64,000 nt of DNA, taken from positions 159,067 through 223,066 of the forward strand of contig JXTB01000603.1 in assembly GCA_002914805.1 (NCBI GenBank), given 5' to 3'. The translations under genes were made by a program, and so were the position numbers. This document shows, piece by piece, positions 26,451-38,807 of this stretch; position 1 is the stretch's first letter, and every line of letters begins with the position of its first letter. Under the pieces are notes generated by a model that searched no databases, had not been told where the DNA came from, and saw only the letters and a list, made by a program, of their open reading frames with translations. The stretch is from Parasponia andersonii (lineage: Eukaryota; Streptophyta; Magnoliopsida; Rosales; Cannabaceae).

Positions 26451-27071
26451 AAACTTTGGATTCAAAGTTTAAAAAAGTCTTCCAGTCACAGCGCAAGTAG
26501 TTCAACCACTTTCAAACTAGTGTTGCTTTGCGATTTGTAGTAACTTTCCAAGAAATTGTTTGTTCAATGATTTTCAGTCGTCATTCAACCTATAAATAAG
26601 TTAAAAATTACATCATATTATTTAGTACACAATTTTGTTCATAAAATTGGTGTCTATAGTATGTACTAAAATTTTGGTTCGTAAATTTGGTGTCCATACT
26701 GACAATTGGAATCATGTCTTCTTAATAGCAGTATCTTCCTATCAAATAATTGAGCTACAAAATCAAAATTCACCACTTTCTCTGTTCACTAACTTTGCTA
26801 AATCTTAGACCTTCGATATGATTCAGAGTATTAGTGTATATAGAAGGAAAACAAATTTAAAAGCGTGTCTCTATGCCATGTTGGAGTTACCCAAGACACA
26901 GCAAGAAAGTAAGCCGTTAGGATTATCCAAAACCCGAGGGCAAGAAATACTATAAGCACAAATTATTCTTAATATGCAAACTATTTGATAAAAGGAGAAG
27001 CAATTCAATTCAATACGGTACATTAAATGAGAAGGAAACCACAAGCCACTTCTACAGTGACCAAACCGAAT
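26451..27071. other. Intergenic and 3' flank of the UCH gene
   Basis: No gene is seen here. It contains the 3' UTR of the minus-strand deubiquitinase gene and the proximal promoter side of the small mitochondrial-type gene. Confidence 0.45.
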
Positions 27072-29951
27072 TCACTGAGTGCCTCCTCTCTTCTGCTTAG
27101 CCTTCTCAATAAGGGGCCTCAACTGCTTCTTTTCAGCAAGAAGCTTGAGGAAGTTGAACAAAAAGGGTATGTAATTGTGTTTCCTACGAATGTTTTCGAT
27201 TCTCCATTTCTTGAACTTTTCCTCCTCGATCAAAATCTTCTCGGTGGCACCCTCAATCCCAGAATTTACTTCCGAGAGAGATTTGTTTAGTGTTTCAAAT
27301 TTATTACTGTCTACCGGTCTCTCAGACTGTAAGGCAGTTATCTGCTGCAAGATACGCTCCCTCTTTTTCTGGAGCTCTTTGAGCTCAGCTGTGTATATCT
27401 CTTTCCTGTTCTTGATAACTGCCATGAGATTGAATCTTATCTCACTTTTGGAGTACTTCTCAATACGTTCCTGGATTACTGGTTGCACCACCTGTAGCCA
27501 ATCCATGTCACCTTGCCCACCAGGGCACTGCCCAAGGCTAATGGGTCCCTCCTTTAATCCATCAAGCTCATAGAGCACACCATCAACAGGCAGATAGCTT
27601 ATGAAGTGGTACACGTCATCATCTTTGCCAGCAGCCTTCTGCTCCTCAGGAACAAAAGGCTCAGGTCTCGCGAAACTATTATGGGCAATACGTATAGATT
27701 CACTGTTATTTATTGCCAAACCTTTGAGTTCCGGCGGAAAATTCTTTGAAAAATCTTTCAGTTTCGAAAGTTCAGGTCCAATGTCAATATCTGGACAGTT
27801 CATCAGAATGGACAAGATTGCTTGAGTTGCACAAGCATTATTAATAACCTAAAACAAGATGCACAAAAATAGAAATAAGAACAGCTTATAAAACCAGACT
27901 TTCATTCTGGTGGCACATCAAAATTTCATGAAACTAACCTGGCTGGCAAAATACAAGTTAGGATTTGGATCCTTGATTACAAGGCGGTCGTCCTTTTCCC
28001 CTGGACGCCATTTGAATAGAAAAATCAACCCATATACTGGCCTGTTAAGGGGAAAGAACTAAATTAGTGTGGCAGTAGAACCTAGGTTTCAACTCTTTGT
28101 CATCAAAAAAGTATGGGATAAATGTAGCTAAAATATAAAAACACTATCAACTCACTTTAGGCTGTTAAGAGAATCAATGTCCAATGAATACAACTCCTCG
28201 ACCTGCCAAAATATACCAAAAGCATTATAATGGCATACATGAAATTGCTCTAACTCTAATGAGATGAATGGACCAGCATAAACACATTCATAATGTACAG
28301 TACGATTTCTAGAGCATTTATAAGGGCACATATATAAAAATTCCAGAAGATATATCAACCATCAAGCTATAATTATTGCCTAGTAACCATTTTATAATTA
28401 TATGTCATTATTTAATAAGGCTTACCTGCACACCTTTTACTTGCATCTGCTGAATAAGTTCTGTAAACACCCCTGAAATACAAGGCAAAATCATTAAAGA
28501 AATGTACTTCTACTCATTTACAGACACCCTACAAATCACACATCGCTGCCACAAACACAGACTCACACCCATTGCAAATACTACCATAGGCATTACATAT
28601 GCCACATTAGAGAGGCCTCAAAATCTCGAATGACATGTAGCATATTATATCAGTGTACTCTCTCTCGATGCTCTCAAATTTGATTGTTCGATAATGGTGA
28701 TGGTTATATTTTTGTTTGGTTTCTCCGATGTATATTACTTGTGTCCTCTACGTTCAATCTGGAAAGTGACTTCAACTGCATAAAATACAAAAGATAAAAA
28801 ATTTATTCCTAGGTTGAATATATAGCCAGAATATCACACAACTACCAGGTGGATTTTGAGGTGAATTAATACAAAAATTTTTGTTGGATGATGTTGCTGT
28901 AAAAGAATCACATGATCAAGAAGAAAAGAGCAGTTTTAAATGTAATCCACCTGCCTCACGATAACATTCATTTTCCAAGTAGTATAAAATCATCAAGAGA
29001 CAGAGAAGAGAAAACAGAGGCTGGCCCTAGTACACAAAAGACATGAGAAGCACCCAAGTAAAATAAAGCTAGCTCAGAAAATCCAAACCTTCTTGGACTC
29101 AACAAGTGAAGGACATTTACAACAATTTCCAGATTGAATCCACATAAACAATGACCAAAACTCTTCATAAAAATTCGGCCATTTCATTAAAATAGCACAG
29201 TAATGTAAGATGTAGCACTGACCTATAAAGGAAGTAAGCAGAGGACAGAATGATGCAAAACACGATTAAATAGTTAGGAATATATTGGTAGGTTTTATTT
29301 TAAATGAGTATTTAGTGTTTTAGTATGTTTTCAATTCTTAGATTTAGTTTCCTAACTGTGTCCAATTTCCTATATACATATAAATAGGCCATGGTGTGTG
29401 TATTATACTATTATTTTTTAGATTATGATTGAATGAACTACAAAATATTCAGATTCTCTCAGTATTTATTGTTCTCTTTCTCACTCTAAATTCCATTCTC
29501 TTCTATCTCTCTAATTCTTCATCTATCCTCTCTTTTCTACCTATTCCTCTATCCTTTCTCTCTGTTCTTGTCTCACCCTATCCTACATTACATAAACTCA
29601 CAATCATATAAAGTTTATAAACACTAGCTGATCTAGTAATACCCTCAATCAAAATATCCACCCAAGCAATCCAACAAACTAGCTCAACTTATTACCTCAC
29701 CAAAAAAAAAAAAGGAAAAAAAAAAAAAAACCCTCAACCCCAATTTCTCCAACATACACACAATCCAAGATAGAACATAAAGAAGGTCCATATTTTTCCC
29801 AATAATGGTTTTTCATTATATGAAATAATATCTTTCTCCCACCACAGCATGATTTTATAAATCAAAGAAATCCCAGAAACCTCATAGAAAAGGATATAAA
29901 GGGGAATGGTACTAGCATACCTGGGTCGGACTCAATCGTGCACCAAGACAT
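27072..29951 (-). CDS. Ubiquitin C-terminal hydrolase, UCH37/UCHL5 type
   Basis: Five exons on the minus strand (29951-29921, 28472-28426, 28202-28156, 28041-27939, 27848-27072) total 1005 nt, 334 residues, and close in frame. The product starts [11 protein letters not shown]. It has a peptidase C12 domain with oxyanion Gln76 (FASQ), catalytic Cys82 (NNACATQ), His157 (DDDVYHF) and Asp172 ([10 protein letters not shown]). These fit the Gln-Cys-His-Asp order of human UCH37 with a constant offset of about 6-7. The C-terminal half holds a charged helical region ([15 protein letters not shown]) and a Lys/Arg-rich end, the UCH37-like tail that binds Rpn13 or INO80-complex partners in other organisms. 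It cleaves ubiquitin from chains; plants call this class UCH1/UCH2. The length matches the family. Intron 1 (1448 bp) may hold an old LTR-like insertion. The 5' leader probably has its own intron. Confidence 0.97.
29265..29745 (+). mobile_element. Possible short LTR-like insertion in UCH intron 1
   Basis: The segment has a GTTAGGAATATATTGGTAGG start, a TATAAATA-type box near 29381 and a long CT-rich leader (29450-29575), the usual order of parts in a small Copia/TRIM LTR. I could not fix both ends or a target duplication, so this stays tentative. Confidence 0.3.
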
Positions 29952-30295
29952 GCTTGCAAATCTTGTACCACAAACTAGTGAAAAGAAAATTTAAAAAAAT
30001 CGAATTAAATTTCAGAAAATTTAAATAAGATTGAAATTTTGACAGTAATTACTCAAGTTACCAAGTACCAACTCAAGGGCCAAGCTTGCATTTTTCCCTT
30101 CATGATTAATTAATGCATAATGGGAAAATCATTAAAAAAAAAAAAAAGATTACCCACTATTATAAATTAGTCAATGGGATAAAATTAACAGGAATACAGA
30201 TGAACCTAGAGCCATATTAATTAACCCAGAACTCCATCAAGAATAAATACACTATAATCCCAAAAGAAAACTATTGAGATGGCATAAATATACAC

Positions 30296-30330
<35 letters not shown>

Positions 30331-30660
30331 AGCTACAGATGCACCGCTCAGAACCCAGTTCCGAAATTACAGTAATTATTATTATTTTTTTCTGGGTTTA
30401 GAGAAGAGTTTTCATTGAATTCAAAAAAAAAAGTAAAAATTGAAGCTTGAAAAGTCATGGCTATGGTGGTATTGATAGCCATCTTAAAGGTGAGTTAAAA
30501 AGAAGAAGGAGAAGAATTAAGAAGCAAAGAGAGAGAGAGAGAGAGAGAAGAGACCAGTAACTGAGACGAGAACGGTGCTCTCTGGGCTCTCTGTCTCTGT
30601 TGCTCTGTGTTGCCTAGTATGCCGCTACTGCTACAGCATAGCACCTTTCTTTCGGGGTTT
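29952..30660 (-). promoter_or_regulatory. 5' leader and promoter region of the UCH gene
   Basis: Upstream of the ATG, a CACTAG|TTTGTGG acceptor near 29980 suggests a 5'-UTR intron. A GC-richer, CT-repeat-bearing block at 30529-30640 looks like the first leader exon. On the + strand it appears as a (GA)n run at 30529-30548. A compound (TA)n(CA)n microsatellite lies at about 30294-30326. Confidence 0.45.
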
Positions 30661-32399
30661 ATGGCACAGCTGGTCCTTCAACTATCCAACTTATGCAATC
30701 TAGTCCTCGAAGATCCAATTATGACAATTAAGTCTTAAAATTTTCAATTTAAAGCAATTTAGTCTATTTAAATTGTAACCTATTTTGGACAAAAATACAC
30801 ATTGAATGCCATTAAATGTCATACAGAAAAATAATTATTGCAAGAAAGTGATATTCTTGGTATAATTATTTAAAGAGTCGTATTTTTGGTATAATTGTTT
30901 AGAGTCAATGTCATTTTTTATTTTCACAAAAACCAAGAAGAGTATTAAAAAAAAAATGTGACATTTTTTCTAAATCAATTTAGAAATAGTTGTTTTCTAC
31001 ACCTATATAATAAATAATTGTTTTTTATAATCTTATCTTGATAAATGGCCCTTTTTTAGTTAATCTATTTTTTCTAAATTAAATCAATTTTTTAAAAAAT
31101 AAATCAAGATATTTTAATATAATAAACATGAAAAGTTGTCATATTTTAAGTAATTTCCCAATTCAGTCATTTTTTAATAGTGTTTGAAAAATAACTATTT
31201 TACAAACTATAGTCCAAAATTCAACCATTTAGCTAAAAAAACCCTACCAAGAAATCTCGAAAGTCTAATAAGAAAATGACCTAATTTTAAGCTCATTTTA
31301 AATAAATATCTTTTTTTAAAAGGAATTCTTTTAAGAATCCAGGCCAAAGTCTAAAAAATTGAAAAATTTTAGATGGAATGATTTCTTTTTATAAAAATAT
31401 CAAATTTAATTACAAAAGTAACAATATCAAAAATTTTATTTAGGAAATACCACATTTATAAAATTTATTTAGAAAAATATAACTTTTTCTTGAAAAATGA
31501 TATTTTCAACAGTACTTAAGGTAAACAATTTAATTATTCGAGATAATCAATTAATTACTTGAGGTAACAGTGCAACTGAATTGATTATCTCAAATATGCC
31601 ATTAATTAGTAAAAGTGATAATTTTCTAAATATATTTAGAAGTTATGTTTTTCCCAATGATTCCAGAATTTTTTAAAATTTTGATCATCGGAGATTTTTA
31701 TTTTTATTTTATTCAAAATTTAAAAAAAAATTAAATGATTTAACAAATGACTCGTATGTCTGTATATATCAAGTATAAAATATTATATAACAAACATAAA
31801 TATTGATATACCTAGCATATAAATTAAAACTATTATATAAGTAGATATACCAATTTAAAAAATACATATACTCGATTATTTAACTATAAAAAGAAAAAAA
31901 AAAAACAGAAACTTCTTAATACGAAGCGTAAAAACAGGATACCCACCCTAATTTTCCCTCAATTATCTTCCTATTTCCATAAGATCGCTTTTAGTCACTA
32001 ATGCATAATTCGGGGCATGACACCATTTTTGGGAACCACCTACTAGCATCTATCCTCAAATTTTATTTTATTTTTTTCCATAGACAAGTTATTGAACAGT
32101 CCCACAAAATACACAAAACGTAATTGTAGTCTCGTTGGACAAAAATTCTAACTCTTCCCTAAAAACTTTGCTGCTCTAGTGTATTTTCATGCAAACGAGT
32201 TTCTTACAAAAATTCAAGCCCAAAGTGGAACAAAATTGAAAAAATATGGGTTTTACACACTTATACCTATTTTTCAAAAAAATTACCAAATGTACAATCT
32301 TTCAAATTAATAAAAATTTTGTACGTTCTTTTAGGACATTTTTCTAAATACTTTGGGAGTTAGAAAATGCGGTGGCATTTTAGTAAATAAACCATTAAT
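30661..32399. other. AT-rich intergenic DNA, nothing recognised
   Basis: No coding exon, RNA gene or bounded element is seen. The sequence is very AT-rich, with many homopolymer runs. Confidence 0.5.
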
Positions 32400-32815
32400 T
32401 TTTATATATAGAAAACTTTTGTGGTCTCTTAGAAATCAATTTAGTTTCTTATTAGCAGAATATCTTATACATAAGTAAATTGCAGAAAATTATTGCGCTT
32501 TCTTGAAAATTAGTTTAGTTTCCTATTAATAGAATGTATTATATTTAAGTAAATCATAGAAAATCACAAAAGTTTCTTTATAGCGGAATGTCATCATAAA
32601 AAATCATAAAAGTTGCTTAGAAACTAATTTGATTTCCTTTTAGGAGAGTATCATATACAGAAGTAAATCACAAAAAACCACAAAAGTTTTCTAGAAATTA
32701 ATTTGTTTTCCTTTTAACAATGCTCTGTACCTAAGTATATCATAGAAAAACATAAAAATTTTCTTAAAACTAGCTTAGTTTCCTTGTAACAAAATGTTTT
32801 GTTACAATAGACAAA
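32400..32815. repeat. Diverged minisatellite, ~70-75 bp unit, 5-6 copies
   Basis: The unit has the order: AAGTAAATCA, CAGAAAATCACAAAAGTTTT, CTTAGAAACTAATTTAGTTT, CCTTTTAACAGAATG. Units recur from about 32400 to 32815 with substitutions, and one unit is shortened. Confidence 0.7.
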
Positions 32816-32878
32816 AGAAAAAGACACATAAGTCACCGATCGTTACGACACGACAAAGGAGTAATTGGATCAACTCAC

Positions 32879-35650
32879 CAAGCAACTAGATCCTTCCACT
32901 GCTTTGTTTTCAGGCCTGAAAAATATTATTAATGTTAGCCCATTTTCTCTCCAAAACCCATGGTTTCCATGCCATACTTCCATGCCATACGAAAAAGAAT
33001 AAGAAGAAGAGAATCGTACAGATTTAAAAGTTGGGAAGGGTCATACAAGAAAATAATTCGGGAGAGAAGGTTGTATTTTTTGGATTTCTTTTGCTAACAC
33101 TATATGTGGTATCTTTTTCCAAAAAATTATAGGTGAGCTAAATAATTTGACTAATCCCTAATTTATTTAAAAAGAATTTTATTGGGTTTTACCGTTAAAA
33201 AATGAAAAGAATTACACATATACGGTCGAGGGAATTAAATAGTTTCTATACCGCACACAATTATCACTTTTGAAAAAGTGGAGTCAAAATTACAGTGGCA
33301 TTGTTGTAAATAAAATCATCTTTTTAACTGAGTGTGTTATGTACGAAAAAGCACGACAAATTGTTGAAAATGATAATTGTTCCAATAGTTGGCTCTTCTT
33401 TTATTTTTCCTGGGTTCGATTCCCAGCAAGCTAGTTTTCGTTCTTTTTTTTTTTAATTTTATTTTTTGTTTCAGTTTTCGTTTTTTTTTTTTAATTTTTT
33501 ACTCCTTTCTAATTTTGTTTTTCACTCATTGAACCATATTCTTTTCTCTAATTCTTATTCTTATATTCTTTTTTACTTTTCCTATTTTTTTTATACATTT
33601 TTTAAAATTGGCTTATCTTTAATTTTTATCTCTTTTTTTTCCCCTTTTAGAAGAAAGGAAAAAATAATTCTTTTCTTTTTCTTCTTATGGATAGGAGGAA
33701 TCACTCTTTTTTTCCCCTTTTATTCAATTAGTTCCTAATTATTCTATTTACGAATAACTAACCAATCTAATTATTGTTTACTTGTTTCTTTGGTTTTGAT
33801 TTAATTGTAACTAATTCAATTACTACTAATCAATTTAGTTACTAATTTCTCTGATTATTGATTATAAATTACCAATCAATTTACTTACTAGTTAAGTTTC
33901 TATTTTCTCTAACTATTAGTTACTAAATGATTATTGGCTTCAAACCAGTGGGTAGTTATAAAGATCAATGACTGGTCACTAATTACTGATAACCAACTAT
34001 AAACTAACTTGGTTACCAATCACTAGTTAATGTGATTACATGTAACCAATCTATTTTGAAGTCACCATCTGGGTACTAGTTTCAATATAAGACCGATTTA
34101 GTTACTAATTATTAATTATCAGTTTCTATTTACAAAACTAATTACCAATAATTGATCTAGTTATTAATAATCAATCTAGTTAGTGTTTTTCAAACTAGTG
34201 GCAACTTGCAAGAGAGGTAATTGGTCACATCTTACTAGTAGCACATAACTAGTTAGATTATTAGTTATTTGTCACATCACCTTAAAAAATTTACAATTAT
34301 AGTAAAATTACTTTCAAATTAAGGTAAAGATAAGCTAAAATTAATGAACTAAATTACTATAATCAAATCTAGGTATCTCATTAATCTGTTCTTTTTTATT
34401 TTTATTTTTTTTTTCTAGTTACTAGATACAAGAATGAACTTGTAAACAATTTGTTTACTCGTTACTGGTTACTAATTACTGATTGAAGAATTGAATTTAT
34501 AACCAATCTAATTATTAGTTACTGGTTACTATCAACCTACATACTTCATTGATCTGGTACCAAACTGGTTATCGGTTCCTCTAGTTAGTGGTTACCGATA
34601 ATCAAATCAATTACTAATTACTATAGTCACTATTTATCTTATTATTGGCAAATTGGTTATTGTTTTCTTTCTAATTTTTTGTTTCTATGATTAATAGAGT
34701 AGTCATTAATACCTGACTGACTGGTTACTAGTTTTTATGGATTTTAGTGGGATTATTCCTGCTTAATTGTGAACCGTTTCTGGTTTTTTCAATTTTTGAT
34801 TACCGGTAACACTAATTTGGTTATTGATTTTTAGTTACTAATTTTCTGATTACTAGTTACTAATTATACTAATTTGGTTATTGGTTCTTCTGATTATTGG
34901 TTACTAATCACACTAATTTAATTACAAGTTTTTAATTACTAGTTACTAATCAAACTAAACACTCATGCCTTTAATCTAATCATTTTGCTAGTAATAAAGA
35001 TATGATTAAATGGATAAGTTTTCAAGCTGTTACTTTCAGTCATATCCTAAACTCAAAACTTTAAATATTTTTGCAATAATTTGTAGAATCTGGCACAACA
35101 GATTGCCAACCAAAATATGCAATGTTCCGAAACCTCAACTCGTAACAATGAATAAAAGGAAGGAGAACGACTATCTGTAGGTATAGTGACCAAAAATGAA
35201 ATTTGAACAAAATTTGCAATTAGGTATCACAATATAAGATTATATCCATAATAAAAATACCAGCTAAACAAGTATAGATGAAGAAAAGTCCCAAAAAAGC
35301 AAAATTAGTGACTTATTCATAATAAAAAAATTTGCCCATAAAGTAATATTTAACCGCAGATAAATAAATTAAAAAGAAGGTTTGTCAAACCATGGAAGTG
35401 GGTCAGGGAAGTTATCGTGGTCCTACAATGGCATGCTTATACAAATGGTGATGGAATCAGAATTCCATACCTGAAAGACTTATTTCTAGAACCTCAGAAT
35501 CCTTATCCTCAAGATCTTCACTGAAACTGATCGACGACGGACTTCATGGCATTGAGTGAACTCAATGGTGTGATGGAAGACTCGGCCAGGGAGGTGTTTG
35601 TAAGGAGCTGAGGGCTTCGACGAAGATTAGTATGGATAAGATATTGAAGC
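32879..35650 (-). pseudogene. Unassigned exon-like pair, minus strand
   Basis: Two pieces look like spliced exons. The first lies about 35650-35471, ending CTTTCAG|GTATGG. The second is 32916-32879, bounded by TTTTTCAG and GTGAGT. They join in one frame reading SEDLEDKDSEVLEISLSG then LKTKQWKDLVA, which is protein-like. The upstream part of that frame has a stop and no start codon; the only nearby ATG (in a different frame) stops after nine codons (MKSVVDQFQ). No further exon is recognised downstream. This could be a decayed or partial gene copy, a non-coding transcript or an untranslated leader. I do not recognise the family. Confidence 0.3.
33740..34960. repeat. Long degenerate TTACTAG/TTACTAAT-rich array
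   Basis: About 1.2 kb is built from endlessly varied short words such as GGTTACTAGTTACTAATCA, CTAATTTGGTTATTGG and ACTAATCAATTTAGTTACTA. No fixed unit length holds, so it looks like an old, scrambled simple-sequence or minisatellite array. Confidence 0.7.
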
Positions 35651-35704
35651 TATAAAGGATCAGTAATGAGCGAAAGGAAAGTAGTATTTTTCTGAAATAC
35701 ACTG

Positions 35705-35732
35705 TACGTATATATATATATATATATATATA
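35705..35732. repeat. (TA)n microsatellite
   Basis: A run of TA dinucleotides in the intergenic region upstream of the exon-like piece at 35.5 kb. Confidence 0.85.
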
Positions 35733-36165
35733 AAGAGGTACCGTATATTTGTTATATCGAAATGCATCACTTTTCAAAATATGTCAAAAATTATGTATTT
35801 TCTTCAAAACTAATATTTTTCAAAAATACTAAATTACACGAGATAACTAGTCTGCCTACTTCAAAAAAATTTCTAAAGTCATCAAATTACTTAAGATAAT
35901 TAGTCTGTAACTTGATCGATTACTTAATTATCAAATCAATTGAAAAATAAATTGGAGATTTTTCTTAAAAAATTAAAATCTGGAATCTTTCAATTTTGTT
36001 GAACTTTTAACATATAAAATCAAATCTCCTCTTGTTTGTTTGTTTGTTTTTTTTTTTTTTTTCACAGCCCTTTTTTGAGTTCATATTTCAACATAAGATT
36101 ATAAGGACATATTACTGTCTTCACTCTTCAGGAGTGCTCTTGGATTGTTTTTAGTCTGGTTGTTT

Positions 36166-36166
36166 N
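36166..36166. other. Single ambiguous base
   Basis: One N occurs in the 3' flank of COX11, 80 bp beyond its stop. It affects no coding sequence. Confidence 0.95.
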
Positions 36167-36245
36167 CAATGCCCGAATCAAAAAGTCAAACTTAAACTCA
36201 AAATATCCAAAAAAAAAAAAAAAAAGAGAAAATAATGTTTCGTCT

Positions 36246-38772
36246 TTATTCTTCAGAAACCTTGAAGAAGGTATAGGACAAAATCAAGTTATTGATACCA
36301 TCCATTCTGGGATCCGTTTCAAACTCGGGATCAATGTAAAAGAACACCTGCGAAAGTAGAGTAAACTTAATAATCTGATTCTGTTTCTGAGGCGGAGAAT
36401 GCATAGATGATTTACTTACAGGCATGTCGATCTGCTCGCCAGGAAGAAGACGCTGCTCCTCGAAGCAAAAGCACTGTATTTTATTAAAGTAAACTGCAGC
36501 CTTTGAAAAATAACGAATATAGTAAGAAAACTCAATAATCTCAAAATTTTGACTTTTGAGACATTCAACTCTTAACCAGCCAAAACACCACAAGAAAAAG
36601 GGAACGAGGGCTCTTGTAAGCATCAAGATAGCACATTTCTTAATATTAATAAGAACCAAAAAAGAAGGAAAAAAAAAATCAAAAGAAACAAATATAATTT
36701 TTTTGTATTTCACACTCCAATATGAAGTTTTCGCAAGATGGCTTTCGTGGAATGTTACTTCTTTTTTTTTCACTCAATTCGAAAGCGACTACCATAACTA
36801 ACACCACCAAAAGCTCACCAATCCCTTCAGAAGCTACAAAAACAGTTTAGCAAGTCAAGAAAGATTTGGCAGATCGTAGATATTCCTGGCAGCCGAGATC
36901 TTAAAAAAGACAGCAGTAGTCTTTTACATTTAGGCATTTATCAAATTCAAAATCTGAATCCTATAATTAAGGAGAGTCATAAAAATATTAGAATGGAGGA
37001 ATCTTGCCACACTTTTTCCCCCCTATCTGGAAATATACTAAAAAGACCTTAGTAATGAAAAGACAGATAAAGAAAATCCCTTAAGGCACACAATGTAGCC
37101 AAAGAAACAACAAAAAATCAAGCAATGAGACCAAAAACGCTGTTAAGACTAGAAGGCAGTTCAACATAATATACAGTTCAACAGGAAAAGCATCCATGAC
37201 ATGGGTCCAACAGAACTTATCACTGATGACCACTTAAGTAGGTACCATGCTGTGAAATTGGTAAGTCTGGGAACATGGAACAAGTATGAACAAGATGACC
37301 CCCTATAACTTCTGAATGCAGAAAGGCTTCTCAACGATAGATTTTGTAATACAGTGAAAATGCAACAAATATCTTAGAGTGAGTAGCTAAAACTAACATT
37401 GACAAAGTTTACATACAAGATGACTCCATATATCTCCTGACAAAATAAAAGGGTGCCAAAGGGCAAGATTCGACCTAATACCAGTGAAAATGCAACAAAT
37501 ATCTTAGAGTTCAATATTTCCAAGTAGCACTGAAATAGTTTAAATCCAAGTTGACCCCATATAACTCCTGACTAAATAAAGGGGCCGCCTGAATTCAGGG
37601 TTTGAGCTAATACCACGGAGAATACTACAAAAATCTGAGTTCAGCCTAAACCCGTACAGACCTGATTAGTCATAATCTTTGGGGAAACAAATAAACAGAG
37701 CACAAGGACCCCCTCCCCAAACTTTTCAAGCATAGATAGAATATGTTTCTTAAGATGAAAATGCAAAAGAAAATGGAAAACGCACAAGTAAAATAAGGAA
37801 AAAAAAAAAAAAGGAGAGTCCATATCTTTCAAAAATTTCTCTAAATTGTAAAACACATTACTTACAGTCCCTATACCTTGAACAATGAGATAAAGTGAAC
37901 ACACAAGTTTATGAGAGAAGCCAATATTTATATTCATGAATTTAAATATTACTGCATGCAATACAATGACATTCATCCCAGAGTCAGTTGCATCAGAAGA
38001 AACAATATCAGTAGTTTAGTACCTTCATAGGTGTAACGTTATAAGTAGAGACACCAGTTATTGGAGTTGAACTTCGATTTTCAGCAGTATAAAACGCAAG
38101 AGCACTTTCTCCGGGCTTGACCCTCACCTGTAGTAAATCAAGAAAGAACATAAGAGTAGAGCACTCAATTTTCCAGAAAGTACTGGATGACTGAAAGAGC
38201 TGTAGCTCATTTAAAGGGGGTGGGGGTGGGGGAAAGAAGAAGATTTAATAACAGAATACAGCAAAAGGAAGAACCTCTCTTTGTGTAGGAATAAATCTCC
38301 ATTGCATTCCATCCGCCACATCAGCATTAAACTGCACCACTATCTCCCTGTGCAAGGAAAAAGAATTTAAATGCGCATACAGAATCTAGAAGAGAATTAA
38401 TTCATTCAGAATTCCAAGCACATAAAAGATAACTTATACTGAACCCCCAAATCAAATTACTTCTCTTCAATCAGCGGTGCATATGCACAAATGTATCAGG
38501 ATTGGATGGAACTGCGTGTATTAAAACACAGTGGTCATATAGGAGAAGATCATGGTTGAGTCTTAAGAGTGGATATGCAGTGTGGTTTGTGCAAAATTCA
38601 GATCAGGTTCTTTAGGTAAAATCCGCCCAATCTCATAAAAGAACTCCCACCATAATTTAATAAATAAATTGATCAAGTCTATCAATCCATAGGTCTGATA
38701 AAATAGATTAAGCTTGGTAACATAAACTTAAAACAACAACACTAATCAAAACTCTCCTTATTGGAAAATATC

Positions 38773-38807
<35 letters not shown>

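Noticed and set aside
33410..33426. Perfect tRNA T-arm-like hairpin (CTGGGTTCGATTCCCAG)
   Set aside because: No acceptor stem, D-arm or anticodon arm can be folded around it, and no good A box lies at the right distance. At best a tRNA or SINE fossil.
33466..33738. 90-codon frame rich in Phe/Ser/Tyr
   Set aside because: It is translation of a T-rich low-complexity stretch without homology or start-site support.
36246..36773. Single 175-codon COX11 frame
   Set aside because: It reads through two introns. The true coding parts are the exons 36500-36420 and 36347-36246, shown by frame closure and splice sites.
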